A DNA stretch of 64,000 nt from Pseudomonas guangdongensis (GTDB lineage Bacteria > Pseudomonadota > Gammaproteobacteria > Pseudomonadales > Pseudomonadaceae), in the NCBI RefSeq assembly GCF_900105885.1, contig NZ_LT629780.1:744001-808000 (forward strand), read 5' to 3'. Position 1 is the stretch's first letter, and each line of letters starts with the position of its first letter. A program made the translations under genes and the position numbers. Shown piece after piece: positions 1-8,128 of the stretch. The notes below the pieces were generated by a model. The model searched no databases and had not been told where the DNA came from. It saw only the letters and a program-made list of their open reading frames with translations.

Positions 1-164
1 GCCCTGAAGAGAAACCCGAGAAAGAGTGGTCGCCACGCGCATCGCGCCCGTACCTGGGCGGGGTGCCCGGCGGGCCGGTGCCTGCATTGTTACCGCGCCC
101 CTGCGAGGGTCAAGCCCGGAACACTCGCCGCCAGTGCCGGCTATTCGGTGCTTTGTCGCCGTGC
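1..164. other. Noncoding end downstream of flhE
   Basis: No gene, promoter or convincing terminator seen in these 164 bases. Confidence 0.4.
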
Positions 165-575
165 TCAGCGGTAATGCACGAATAGTTGCAGGTCGCGCAC
201 CTCGACGGCTGGCATGCCCGGCGCCAGGTGGAAGCGAAAATGCAGCGGCTGTCCGGCGTCCAGCCCGGCCAGGCCACGGGTCAGCCCGCGCCCCACGCCC
301 GAACGGCTGTCCAGCTCGACACAGCGCTGCGGGTGGCAGAGCCAGGCCTGTAGGTGCGTGGCCATCGGCAGCTGGAACTGCCAGCGCACCTGCTCCAGGC
401 TGCGGCCCCGGGCCATCGCCGGCGGCGTCAGCAGCGCCGACGGGGTGTCGCGCCCGGCCACCGCGACGCGCAGGCTCGCAGCGCTGGCGTGCCAGCTGCT
501 CACCGCGCCGGCCGCCAGCAGCGGCTCGGAGCACAGCGATAGCGCTGCCAGCAGGACGATCCCCAGACGCTTCAT
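165..575 (-). CDS. flhE: Flagellar periplasmic protein FlhE
   Basis: A 136-residue protein starting MKRLGIVLLAAL, with a cleavable signal peptide (hydrophobic residues about 4-22, likely cut after LLAAG). The mature part contains a W-x-F-x-L-P stretch, a Cys pair (about 80 and 85) and the C-terminal F-V-H-Y-R typical of FlhE. In enterobacteria FlhE is a small periplasmic protein encoded after flhA that has been linked to control of flagellar export and proton leakage; that role is from family knowledge. The ATG overlaps the upstream stop in an ATGA junction, so it is translationally coupled as last gene of flhB-flhA-flhF-flhG-like-flhE. A longer reading frame runs upstream through the neighbouring gene and is not real; the signal peptide and coupling decide this start. 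Confidence 0.85.
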   Translation of the reverse strand: MKRLGIVLLAALSLCSEPLLAAGAVSSWHASAASLRVAVAGRDTPSALLTPPAMARGRSLEQVRWQFQLPMATHLQAWLCHPQRCVELDSRSGVGRGLTRGLAGLDAGQPLHFRFHLAPGMPAVEVRDLQLFVHYR

Positions 576-1162
576 TCGGCCACTCCCGGCTGCTCGGCGA
601 GCAGCAGCAGTTCGATGCCGAGAAAGCCCGCCGCGGCCTGCTGCAGGTTGCCGAGCAGGCCGCGATGGGAAGCGATGCCCGGATGCAGCACCAGCAGGCG
701 CTGCGGGCCGTCGGCCTCGGCCAGCCGGCGCAGGGTCAGGTAGGCGCGGCGGAAGCTGTCCAGGTCGCTGTCCACCCACAGCGCCCAGCGCGACTGCTGG
801 GCCGCCAGCACGCCGAAGTGCGGACTGTCGACATCCAGCGCGACGATGCGCCATAGCTGCGGGTCGCCCAGCCAGCGGTGGCCGTTGGCGTGCCAGCGCT
901 GCAGGGTCTGCCAGGCGCGCGCGCTCTGCTGCGCGCTGGCGTCGGGCAGACCGACCACCATCAGGGTCTGCCGCGGCTGCGCCGCGTGGCTGGGCGACGG
1001 CTCGACCGATGCCTCGACGACAACCTCGGGCGCTGCCGGCGGCGGCGTTTCGGCGGGCGACGCCAGCCCCTGCTGCTCGGCCCAGCGGCGCAGGCCGGCG
1101 GCCTGGTCGCTGGCGCCTAGGCCATTGTCCGGCTGGCTCGCGGCGGAGGAAAACTCGAACAT
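572..1162 (-). CDS. FlhG/FleN-like protein lacking the ATP-binding P-loop (degenerate)
   Basis: A 196-residue product in the place normally taken by flhG (fleN), directly after flhF. Residues 1-65 are low-complexity Ala/Pro/Glu linker. Residues about 66-190 keep hydrophobic strands (LMVVGL, WRIVALDVD, RLLVLH) and a C-terminal block, DSDLDSFRRAYLTLRRL then GNLQQAAAGFLGIELLL, which resembles the C-terminal part of MinD-type FlhG (the D-A-Y-x-L-x-K-L helix and the F-L-x-x-x-L strand). There is no K-G-G-x-G-K-T Walker A and the protein is about 80 residues short of the family, so ATPase activity is not expected. It overlaps flhF by one base (TGATG) and flhE by four. Assignment rests on position and the weak C-terminal match; an unrelated small flagellar protein is possible. 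Confidence 0.5.
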   Translation of the reverse strand: MFEFSSAASQPDNGLGASDQAAGLRRWAEQQGLASPAETPPPAAPEVVVEASVEPSPSHAAQPRQTLMVVGLPDASAQQSARAWQTLQRWHANGHRWLGDPQLWRIVALDVDSPHFGVLAAQQSRWALWVDSDLDSFRRAYLTLRRLAEADGPQRLLVLHPGIASHRGLLGNLQQAAAGFLGIELLLLAEQPGVAE

Positions 1163-3486
1163 CAGTACAGCCCGCCGCCCTGGGTGCCGATCTGCCGGAA
1201 GGCGTCGCGCGCGGCCAGCAGGTGCAGCAGCGCATCGAGCTGCTGGCCCGGTCCGCGCGGACGCCGGCTGCCGCTGAGCGCCGCCAGCTGGGCGCGCACG
1301 TCCATGGCCCAGGCGTCACTGGCCTGATCGAGACGGCTGGCCGCAGCCGCCAGTCCGGCGGCGAGGAACAGGCGCAGCTCCTGCTGCAGCGGCTCGCGGT
1401 CATCGCCGAGCGCCTGCCAGGCGCGCAGGGTCAGCGACGGCAGTTCGTCGCCGCTCAGCTGCCGGCGCAGGCTCTCGGCCTGCCGGGCCAGTCCCTGCTG
1501 GCCCAGTTCGGGGCTCCAGGCCAGCCAGTGGCGCTGGGCGAACGGCTGGGTGGCGTCGACCTCGAACAGCTGGCCGAACCAGGCCTGCACCGGCCAGCCC
1601 GGCACCGCGCCCTTGCCGCTGCGCAGTTGCACCGGCACCTGCTGCAGCGCCAGGCGCACCTGGCGGCCACGGTAACGCAGCTCCAGACCGGCATGGGGTT
1701 CGGCGACCTCGGCGAGCTGGGCCAGGCTGTAGCGCTCGCCCAGGTAGTCGACGCGGCTGCCGCCCTTGGCCAGGCAGACCCAGGCGCTGCGCTGCTCGGC
1801 CAGCTGCGCCAGCCCCTCGGCGTCCGGGCAGGCCGGCAGCAGGTGGGTGCTGGCGCCCAGGTTGGCGTGCGCCCAGTGCAGGCGGCGATCCTGGCCGGCC
1901 GGCAGCAGGTGGGCCAGCCACGGGCGCACCTGCAGACGCCCGGCCTCGTCCAGGGCCAGCAGCGGCATGCTCCAGCCGGCCCCGGCGACCGCCGTGGTGC
2001 GCCCCCACAGCAGTTGCCGGGTGCCCGGCAGCAGGCTGCCGTCCATCGCCTGCAGCAGCTGGGCCAGGCGCTCGCCCTGCAGGCTGCGCGGCAGTGCCGA
2101 CAGCTGCCAGGCGGCTTCGAGCAGGGCGAAACCGTCGATCTCGCGGCGCAGATTGTCGAGCGCCGCGGCCAGGCCGCGACCGTGGCCGAGCAGCCCGCGC
2201 GACAGCGCCTCCAGACGCTGCGCGGCGCCGAGCGGGGCGCTGTCCTGGGGCACGAAGGGCGACGGCTGGCTGACCGCCAGAGCCTGGCGCAGCAACGCCG
2301 GCGCCTCGGCCAGCTGCAGGTCCTCGGGCACCTGCTGGCCGGTGGCCACGTAGTTCAGGCGCAGGCCGTGGCGGATCAGGATGTCCAGCACCGGGCCGAG
2401 CCGCGCCGCCTCGTCGGACTTGCTGACGATGCAGTCGTGCAGACTGCTGCCGGCAGCCAGCGCAGCGCGCTGGTAGGTGTCGACCACCTCTTCGAGGGTG
2501 TCGCCGTGACTGGCGGCGTTGAGCAGCAGCATCAGGCGGATCGGCCGGCCGGCAGCGCCGAGCTGGCTAATCTGGGTGAGCAGGCGCTGGTCGCGCTGGC
2601 TCATGCCGACGGTGTCGATGATCACCAGGCGCTTGTCGGCCAGCTGGCGCAGCAGGTCGTCCAGCGGCGCATCGGCGGCCAGGGCGTGGACCTCGACGCC
2701 GAGCAGGCGGGCGTAGATGCGCAGCTGCTCGTGGGCGCCGATCCGGTAGCTGTCGGTGGTGACCAGCGCCACCTGGCTGCCGCCGTGGCGCATCACGTAG
2801 CGCGCCGCCAGCTTGGCGGTGGTGGTGGTCTTGCCGACCCCGGTGGGGCCGACCAGGGCGATCACCCCGCCGTCGTCGAGCAGGTCGGCCTCGTCTTCCA
2901 GCACCGGCAGCCGCGCGGCCAGCTGGCGCTCCAGCCAGGCGCGCACCGCCGGGGTGTCGGCCGACTCGTCGCTCAGCTCGCCAGGCAGCGCGCCGAGCAG
3001 TTCGGCGCTCAGGCAGGGGCCGAAGCCGGCGCCGAGCAGGCGCTGGTGCAGCTGCATGCCGCAGTCGCTGCGGGTCGCTGCGGCGCTGGCCTGGCGGTTG
3101 AGCAGCGCGCGCATGTCCTGCAGCTCGCCGAGCAGACGCTCGCTGAAGGCGGCGAAATCCTGGGGCGCGGCGGCCGCGGGTGGCGGCGGCACCTGGGCGG
3201 CATAGGCGGCGGCGCTGGCAGCGCGCTGATAGGCGCTGGGCGCGGCGGTGGGCGGCGGCGCGGCCGGACGTGGTGCGGGTGCCGGAGGGGCGGCGCGCGG
3301 CGCGGGCGGCGGGCTGGACTCAAGACCGCCGGCCAGCTGACGATGGGTGTCGTCGGCCATGGCGAGGATTTCCACCCCCTCGGCGGTGCTGCGGTTGGAG
3401 AGGATCAGGGCGTCCTCGCCCAGCGCCGCGCGCACCTGGCGCATGGCTTCGCGGCTGTTGATCCCGACAAAACGTCTGACGCTCAT
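1162..3486 (-). CDS. flhF: Flagellar SRP-type GTPase FlhF with large C-terminal extension
   Basis: A 774-residue FlhF. Residues 1-45 are the conserved N-terminal start (MSVRRFVGINSREAMRQVR), 55-105 a Pro/Ala linker, 106-200 the N domain, and about 205-400 the SRP-like G domain: G1 GPTGVGKTTT at 213-222, TTDSYRIGAHEQL at 243-255, G3 DTVGMSQRD at 291-299, G4 SKSDEA at 355-360, ending Y-V-A-T-G-Q-x-V-P-E-D-L near 390. The usual G3 is DTAGMSQRD and G4 TKxD, so both are substituted. FlhF proteins normally end close to this point; here about 365 more residues follow with no domain I recognise. In polar flagellates FlhF places the flagellum and works with FlhG. It is encoded 3 bases after flhA and overlaps the FlhG-like gene. 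Confidence 0.92.
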   Translation of the reverse strand: MSVRRFVGINSREAMRQVRAALGEDALILSNRSTAEGVEILAMADDTHRQLAGGLESSPPPAPRAAPPAPAPRPAAPPPTAAPSAYQRAASAAAYAAQVPPPPAAAAPQDFAAFSERLLGELQDMRALLNRQASAAATRSDCGMQLHQRLLGAGFGPCLSAELLGALPGELSDESADTPAVRAWLERQLAARLPVLEDEADLLDDGGVIALVGPTGVGKTTTTAKLAARYVMRHGGSQVALVTTDSYRIGAHEQLRIYARLLGVEVHALAADAPLDDLLRQLADKRLVIIDTVGMSQRDQRLLTQISQLGAAGRPIRLMLLLNAASHGDTLEEVVDTYQRAALAAGSSLHDCIVSKSDEAARLGPVLDILIRHGLRLNYVATGQQVPEDLQLAEAPALLRQALAVSQPSPFVPQDSAPLGAAQRLEALSRGLLGHGRGLAAALDNLRREIDGFALLEAAWQLSALPRSLQGERLAQLLQAMDGSLLPGTRQLLWGRTTAVAGAGWSMPLLALDEAGRLQVRPWLAHLLPAGQDRRLHWAHANLGASTHLLPACPDAEGLAQLAEQRSAWVCLAKGGSRVDYLGERYSLAQLAEVAEPHAGLELRYRGRQVRLALQQVPVQLRSGKGAVPGWPVQAWFGQLFEVDATQPFAQRHWLAWSPELGQQGLARQAESLRRQLSGDELPSLTLRAWQALGDDREPLQQELRLFLAAGLAAAASRLDQASDAWAMDVRAQLAALSGSRRPRGPGQQLDALLHLLAARDAFRQIGTQGGGLY

Positions 3487-3489
3487 CTG

Positions 3490-5565
3490 TTACTGGCCTC
3501 CGATCAGGCTGGTGACTCGCAGGGTGCGGTCATCGGGAATTTCCGCCAGCGACATGACCACCAGATGGGGCATGCGCCGGCGCAGGAAGCGCGCCAGCAG
3601 CGCGCGCAGCTTGTGCGGCACGACCAGCACCGGCGGCTCGCCGTTGCCTTCCTGACGGCTCAGGGCGGTTTCCGCCTGCTGCATGAGGTTGGCCGCCAGG
3701 CCCGGCTCCAGCGCGCCGCCGTTGCCGATGGCCTGGCCGAGCACCTGCTCCAGGCCCATGTCCAGGCCGATCACGTGCAGCTCGGGGAGGCCGGCGAACC
3801 ACTGCTGGGTGATCGCCCGGCCGAGCGCCACGCGGACCATCGCCGAGAGCTCCTGCACATCGCCCTGGTGCAGCGGCGCGTACTCGGCCAGCGCATCGAG
3901 GATGCTGCGCATGTCGCGGATCGACACGTCCTCCTCCAGCAGGTTCTGCAGGATGCGCTGCAGCGCGGTGAGCGACACCTGCTTGGGCACCACCTCGTCG
4001 ACCAGCGCCTTGTCCAGCTTGTCGAGCAACTGCTGGACCTCGCCGCGACCGAGCAGGTCGCCAGAGTGGCGGTGCAGCAGGTGGTTGAGGTGGGTGGCGG
4101 CCACGGTGCTGGCGTCCACCACGGTGTAGCCGTAGACCTGGGCGTGCTCGCGCTGGCTGGAGTCGATCCACACCGCCGGCAGACCGAAGGCCGGGTCGGT
4201 GGTCGGCGTGCCGTCGAGGCGGCCGCTGACCTGGCCGGGGTCGATGGCCAGCCACTTGCCCGGATGCAGTTCGCCGCGGCCGATTTCCACGCCCTTGAGG
4301 GTGATCACGTAGGTGTTCGGCGTCAGCTCCAAGTTGTCGCGGATGTGCACCACCGGCGGCAGGAAGCCCACGTCCTGGGCGAACTTCTTGCGCACGCTCT
4401 TGATCCGCCCGAGCAGCTCGCCCTGCTGGCGGTTGTCGACCAGCGGAATCAGCCGGTGGCCGACCTCCATGCCGAGGGTGTCGACCAGCTGCACGTCGTC
4501 CCAGCTGGCTTCGGGCGTTTCCACCGGGGCCGGCGGCGGCGCGCTTTCCACTTCCTCGACCAGGCGCTGCTCGGTGCTGCGCTTCATCCACCAGCCCAGA
4601 CCGGCGAGCAGCGCGGTGAACAGCAGGAACACGAAGTTGGGCATCCCCGGCACCAGCCCGAGCAGACCGATCACCGCCGCGGAGAGGAACAGCACCTTGG
4701 GACTGTTGAACAGCTGACCGATCATCTGCTGGCCGACATCTTCCTCGGTATTGACCCGCGACACGGTGACACCGGCGGCGATGGAGATCACCAGCGCCGG
4801 AATCTGCGCCACCAGGCCGTCGCCGATGGTCAGCAGCACGTAGGAGCGCGCGGCGTCGGAGAACGCCATGTCGTGCTGCAGCATGCCGATCAGCAGGCCG
4901 CCGATGATGTTCACCGCCATGATCACCAGGCCGGCCACGGCGTCGCCGCGGACGAACTTGCTGGCGCCGTCCATCGAGCCGTAGAAGTCGGCTTCCTGAG
5001 CGATTTCCTTGCGCCGCGTGCGCGCCTCCTCCTCGCCGATCAGGCCGGCGTTGAGGTCGGCGTCGATAGCCATCTGCTTGCCGGGCATGGCGTCGAGGGT
5101 GAAGCGCGCGCCCACCTCGGCGATCCGTCCGGCACCCTTGGTGATCACCATGAAGTTGATGATCACCAGGATCAGGAACACCGCCAGGCCGACGGCGAAG
5201 TTGCCGCCGACCAGGAACTGGCCGAAGGCCTCGATCACCTTGCCGGCGGCATCGGCGCCCTGGTGGCCCTCCATCAGCACCACCCGGGTCGAGGCGACGT
5301 TGAGCGACAGGCGCAGCAGGGTGGTGAACAGCAGCACCGCCGGGAAGGCGGCGAAGTCCAGCGGCTTCTGGGTGAACATGCTCACCAGCAGAACCATGAT
5401 CGACAGGGCGATGTTGAAGGTGAAGAACACGTCGAGGGCGAACGGCGGCAGCGGCAGCACCATCATCGACAGGATCAGCAGGATCAGGATCGGCCCGGCC
5501 AGCAGCTTCATGTTGGCGTCGGCCAGCCAGCTCTGCCGGCCCAGGAAATCGTTCAAGGCTTTCAT
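3490..5565 (-). CDS. flhA: Flagellar type III export gate protein FlhA
   Basis: A 691-residue inner-membrane export-gate subunit. The N-terminal half has about eight membrane segments, beginning LLAGPILILLILSMMVLPLP, and includes the strongly conserved stretch around RLSLNVASTRVVLMEGHQG and the cytoplasmic FHIPEP-type loop (KGAGRIAEVGARFTLDAMPGKQMAIDADL). The C-terminal cytoplasmic half (from about 330) contains VDTLGMEVGHRLIPLVD and ILQNLLEEDVSIRDMR, typical of the nonameric ring that receives substrate-chaperone complexes. Length is normal for the family. The start lies 8 bases after the flhB stop, so both are co-transcribed. Confidence 0.98.
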   Translation of the reverse strand: MKALNDFLGRQSWLADANMKLLAGPILILLILSMMVLPLPPFALDVFFTFNIALSIMVLLVSMFTQKPLDFAAFPAVLLFTTLLRLSLNVASTRVVLMEGHQGADAAGKVIEAFGQFLVGGNFAVGLAVFLILVIINFMVITKGAGRIAEVGARFTLDAMPGKQMAIDADLNAGLIGEEEARTRRKEIAQEADFYGSMDGASKFVRGDAVAGLVIMAVNIIGGLLIGMLQHDMAFSDAARSYVLLTIGDGLVAQIPALVISIAAGVTVSRVNTEEDVGQQMIGQLFNSPKVLFLSAAVIGLLGLVPGMPNFVFLLFTALLAGLGWWMKRSTEQRLVEEVESAPPPAPVETPEASWDDVQLVDTLGMEVGHRLIPLVDNRQQGELLGRIKSVRKKFAQDVGFLPPVVHIRDNLELTPNTYVITLKGVEIGRGELHPGKWLAIDPGQVSGRLDGTPTTDPAFGLPAVWIDSSQREHAQVYGYTVVDASTVAATHLNHLLHRHSGDLLGRGEVQQLLDKLDKALVDEVVPKQVSLTALQRILQNLLEEDVSIRDMRSILDALAEYAPLHQGDVQELSAMVRVALGRAITQQWFAGLPELHVIGLDMGLEQVLGQAIGNGGALEPGLAANLMQQAETALSRQEGNGEPPVLVVPHKLRALLARFLRRRMPHLVVMSLAEIPDDRTLRVTSLIGGQ

Positions 5566-5573
5566 CGGTACCG

Positions 5574-6734
5574 CTATTCCTCAGGTTGCTTGCCGCGCAC
5601 CGGACGCTGGTCCATGCCTGCCGGCACCGGCAGGTCGTGCGGGGTGTCCGGCAGATCGCCGCCGTCCTCGTGTACGCGCTTCAGGCGATAGGCCCAGGCC
5701 AGCACTTCGGCCACCGCAGTGTACAGCTCGGCGGGGATCTCCCGGTCGAGATCGACATGGTAATAGAGCGCCCGCGCCAGCGGGGCGGCTTCGAGCAGCG
5801 GCACCCCGTGTTCGCGGCCCAGTTCGCGGATCCGCGCGGCCACTGCCTCGGCACCCTTGGCGACCACCCGCGGCGCGCCCATCTGCCCCTCCTGATAGGA
5901 CAGCGCCACCGCATAGTGGGTCGGGTTGGTGACGATCACGTCGGCGGTCGGCACCTTGCTCATCATCCGCGAGCGCGCCATGGCCTGCTGCTGGGCGCGG
6001 ATGCGGCCCTTGACGTGGGGATCGCCGTCGGACTCCTTGCTTTCGCGGCGGATCTCCTCCTTGCTCATGCGCAGCTTCTTGGCGTGGCTCCACAGCTGGT
6101 AGGGCACGTCGATCCCCACCACCACGATCAGCGCCAGCACGATCAGCCCGCAGGCCAGCGCCGCCAGACGCAGCGCCGAGGCCAGCGCCTGCTGCAGGGG
6201 CATCTCCGCCAGCGACATCAGCTCGCCGATGTGCGCCTTGAGGAAGAACACCGCGACCGAGCCGACCAGCAGGCTCTTGGCGATCGCCTTGCCCAGCTCG
6301 GCCAGCGCCTGGGTCGAGAACATCCGCTTGAGGCCCTTGAGCGGGTTGAGCTTGGACAGCTGCGGCTGCAGCGACTTGGCGGAAATCAGCAGGCCGCCGA
6401 GCAGCGACGGCGCCGCCAGGGCCAGGACGGTCATCAGCACGAACAGCGGCAGCAGGGCGAACAGGGTACGCTCGCCGAGCACCCAGAAGTGCGCCAGCAT
6501 GGCGGCGCTGTCGAAGGCATGCTGGCGCTCGAACAGGAAGGCCTGCTCCATCACCGTGCCAAGTTGGTCGTAGAGCATACCGCCCATGCCCCACAGCCCG
6601 CCCAGACCGCCGAGCAGCAGCAGGAAGGTGGTCAATTCGCGGGAACGGGCGACCTGCCCGTCTTCGCGGGCCTTCTCGACCCGTCGGGGCGTCGCCGCTT
6701 CGGTCTTTTCCTGGTCGCTGCTGTCGTCAGCCAT
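5574..6734 (-). CDS. flhB: Flagellar export specificity switch protein FlhB
   Basis: A 386-residue protein: a soluble N-terminus (SSDQEKTEAATPRRVEKARE), four membrane segments (about 33-55, 90-118, 150-165, 185-212), and a cytoplasmic domain carrying the self-cleavage motif N-P-T-H at 270-273. Cleavage between N and P, together with the hook-length ruler FliK, switches export from rod/hook to filament substrates (family knowledge). The tail after residue 310 resembles the separate FhlB-like protein encoded at 22742-23032. First gene of flhB-flhA-flhF; about 200 bases and a hairpin separate it from cheZ, so it probably has its own promoter, though I found no convincing box. Confidence 0.98.
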   Translation of the reverse strand: MADDSSDQEKTEAATPRRVEKAREDGQVARSRELTTFLLLLGGLGGLWGMGGMLYDQLGTVMEQAFLFERQHAFDSAAMLAHFWVLGERTLFALLPLFVLMTVLALAAPSLLGGLLISAKSLQPQLSKLNPLKGLKRMFSTQALAELGKAIAKSLLVGSVAVFFLKAHIGELMSLAEMPLQQALASALRLAALACGLIVLALIVVVGIDVPYQLWSHAKKLRMSKEEIRRESKESDGDPHVKGRIRAQQQAMARSRMMSKVPTADVIVTNPTHYAVALSYQEGQMGAPRVVAKGAEAVAARIRELGREHGVPLLEAAPLARALYYHVDLDREIPAELYTAVAEVLAWAYRLKRVHEDGGDLPDTPHDLPVPAGMDQRPVRGKQPEE

Positions 6735-6937
6735 GGCGGTTCATCCCCGCAGGCGCAGGGACGACGCCGTGTTCGCTGGGCTGACCCGCAGCTGCGGCAT
6801 CCTGCGCACCTGTGGCGTCTCGTGCGTATTTGAAGGGAGGGTATTCTGCGGGCCTGCCCCCTGCCACGATCAGGGAAACAGCACGACGAATCGCGCGCTT
6901 ATGTCGCGATTGTCGTGTGTCGTGGCCGGCGGGAAAA
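6735..6937 (-). promoter_or_regulatory. Leader region upstream of flhB
   Basis: Two hundred noncoding bases between cheZ and flhB. The cheZ-proximal part holds a strong hairpin (separate entry); the rest should contain the flhB promoter if the hairpin terminates. I see no sigma-28 box here and no clear -35/-10 pair, which would be compatible with an FlhDC-activated class II promoter. Confidence 0.3.
6882..6917 (-). terminator. Hairpin terminator after cheZ
   Basis: A 13-bp stem with one bulged base pairs 6882-6895 with 6905-6917 around a 9-base loop, 20 bases past the cheZ stop. On the minus strand it is followed by a short CTGTTTCCC tract, so the U-run is weak. It marks the likely end of the chemotaxis transcript before flhB. 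Confidence 0.6.
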
Positions 6938-7636
6938 TCAGAAGCCCAGCTGGGCCAGCAGGTCGTCGACCTGATCCTGATTGGCCACCGCGTCGCCGGG
7001 GGTCGGCTTGATCTGCGGGCCGTTGAGCAGCTGCGGAGCCTTGTTCTCTTCCCACTCGGCCTCGGCCAGGCGCTTGAGCACCGCCTGCTCGGCACCGTCC
7101 GGGACGCTGTCGATCAGCACCTGGACCAACTGGTGCTCGATCTCGCGGATCACTTCCATCATCTTCTTGATGACTTGGCCGGTGAGATCCTGGAAGTCCT
7201 GGGCCATGAGGATTTCCATCAGCTCGGCCTGGGTGGCCTGGGCGTGCTTGGGCACCTCGACCAGATAGCCGCGGGTTTCCTGCACCAGCGCCTTGGCCTC
7301 GTCCAGCTCCAGCGGATTGGCGAACCACTCCTGCCAGCGCTTGTCCAGATCGGCCGCGCCCTTGGCCAGCGCATCCTGCAGCGGCTGGGCGCGATCCACG
7401 GCATTGAGCGCACGCTCGGCAGCCTGCTCGGTCATCGATGCGATGTAGCCGAGGCGATCCCGAGCATCCGGGATCGCCTGCGCCGCCTTTTCGATTTCCT
7501 TGTCCAGCCCCAGCTCGCGCATGCTGTCGCGCAGCATGCGGGTCACCTGACCGATACGCTGGATCAGCTCGTCCGAGGCCGCAGCGCCACCGGCCGTGCC
7601 CCAGTTGTTATCCTCGTTCTGCGCGTTATCGCTCAT
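6938..7636 (-). CDS. cheZ: CheY-P phosphatase CheZ
   Basis: A 232-residue, mostly helical protein. The centre (about 143-160) carries LMAQDFQDLTGQVIKKMM, the conserved helix of the four-helix bundle that supplies the catalytic Gln. The last twelve residues, DQVDDLLAQLGF, match the flexible C-terminal CheY-binding peptide of enteric CheZ. The start MSDNAQNED was chosen because it sits 22 bases past the cheY stop, whereas a 42-residue longer frame overlaps cheY and shows no conservation signature. Its presence with a single CheY gives the E. coli type of signal termination. Confidence 0.97.
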   Translation of the reverse strand: MSDNAQNEDNNWGTAGGAAASDELIQRIGQVTRMLRDSMRELGLDKEIEKAAQAIPDARDRLGYIASMTEQAAERALNAVDRAQPLQDALAKGAADLDKRWQEWFANPLELDEAKALVQETRGYLVEVPKHAQATQAELMEILMAQDFQDLTGQVIKKMMEVIREIEHQLVQVLIDSVPDGAEQAVLKRLAEAEWEENKAPQLLNGPQIKPTPGDAVANQDQVDDLLAQLGF

Positions 7637-7658
7637 GCGCGTGACTCCTCGTTTGTGC

Positions 7659-8048
7659 TTATTTGCCCAGCTTCTCGAAGATCTTGTTGAGCTTCTCTTC
7701 CAGGGTCGCGGCAGTGAACGGCTTGACCACATAGCCGTTGGCGCCGGCCTGAGCGGCGGCAATGATGTTTTCCTTCTTGGCCTCGGCGGTCACCATCAGC
7801 ACCGGCAGATGCTGCAGGGCGGCATCGGCGCGGATCTGCTTGAGCATGTCGAGACCATCGAGGTTGGGCATGTTCCAGTCGGACACCACGAACTCGAAGG
7901 TACCGGTACGCAGCTTGTTCAGCGCGTCCTGACCGTCCTCGGCTTCCTCCACGTTGGTGAAGCCCAGCTCCTTGAGCAGACCGCGCACGATCCGCCGCAT
8001 GGTCGGGAAATCGTCCACTACCAGGATGCTCATGTTCTTGTCGGCCAT
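7659..8048 (-). CDS. cheY: Chemotaxis response regulator CheY
   Basis: A 129-residue single-domain receiver. Acidic pair D12-D13, phospho-acceptor D57 (in VVSDWNMP), T87 and K109 fall at exactly the E. coli CheY positions. When phosphorylated by CheA it binds FliM (whose N-terminal peptide is present at 34671) and reverses the motor. No output domain. It follows a receptor gene and precedes cheZ by 22 bases, as in enteric meche operons. Confidence 0.98.
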   Translation of the reverse strand: MADKNMSILVVDDFPTMRRIVRGLLKELGFTNVEEAEDGQDALNKLRTGTFEFVVSDWNMPNLDGLDMLKQIRADAALQHLPVLMVTAEAKKENIIAAAQAGANGYVVKPFTAATLEEKLNKIFEKLGK

Positions 8049-8128
8049 CGTTCTTCCTCGTTATATCACGGCATTAGGCATGTAAGTGATGCAGGTGCCG
8101 CCCTGCCTGAGTGCGGCGCCCACCGGTC

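Noticed and set aside
214..5691. An open frame of 1825 codons on the plus strand opposite flhE, flhG-like, flhF and flhA
   Set aside because: It is antisense to well-recognised genes, is Gln/His/Ala/Arg-rich with no domain, and is expected from strong GC third-position bias on the coding strand.
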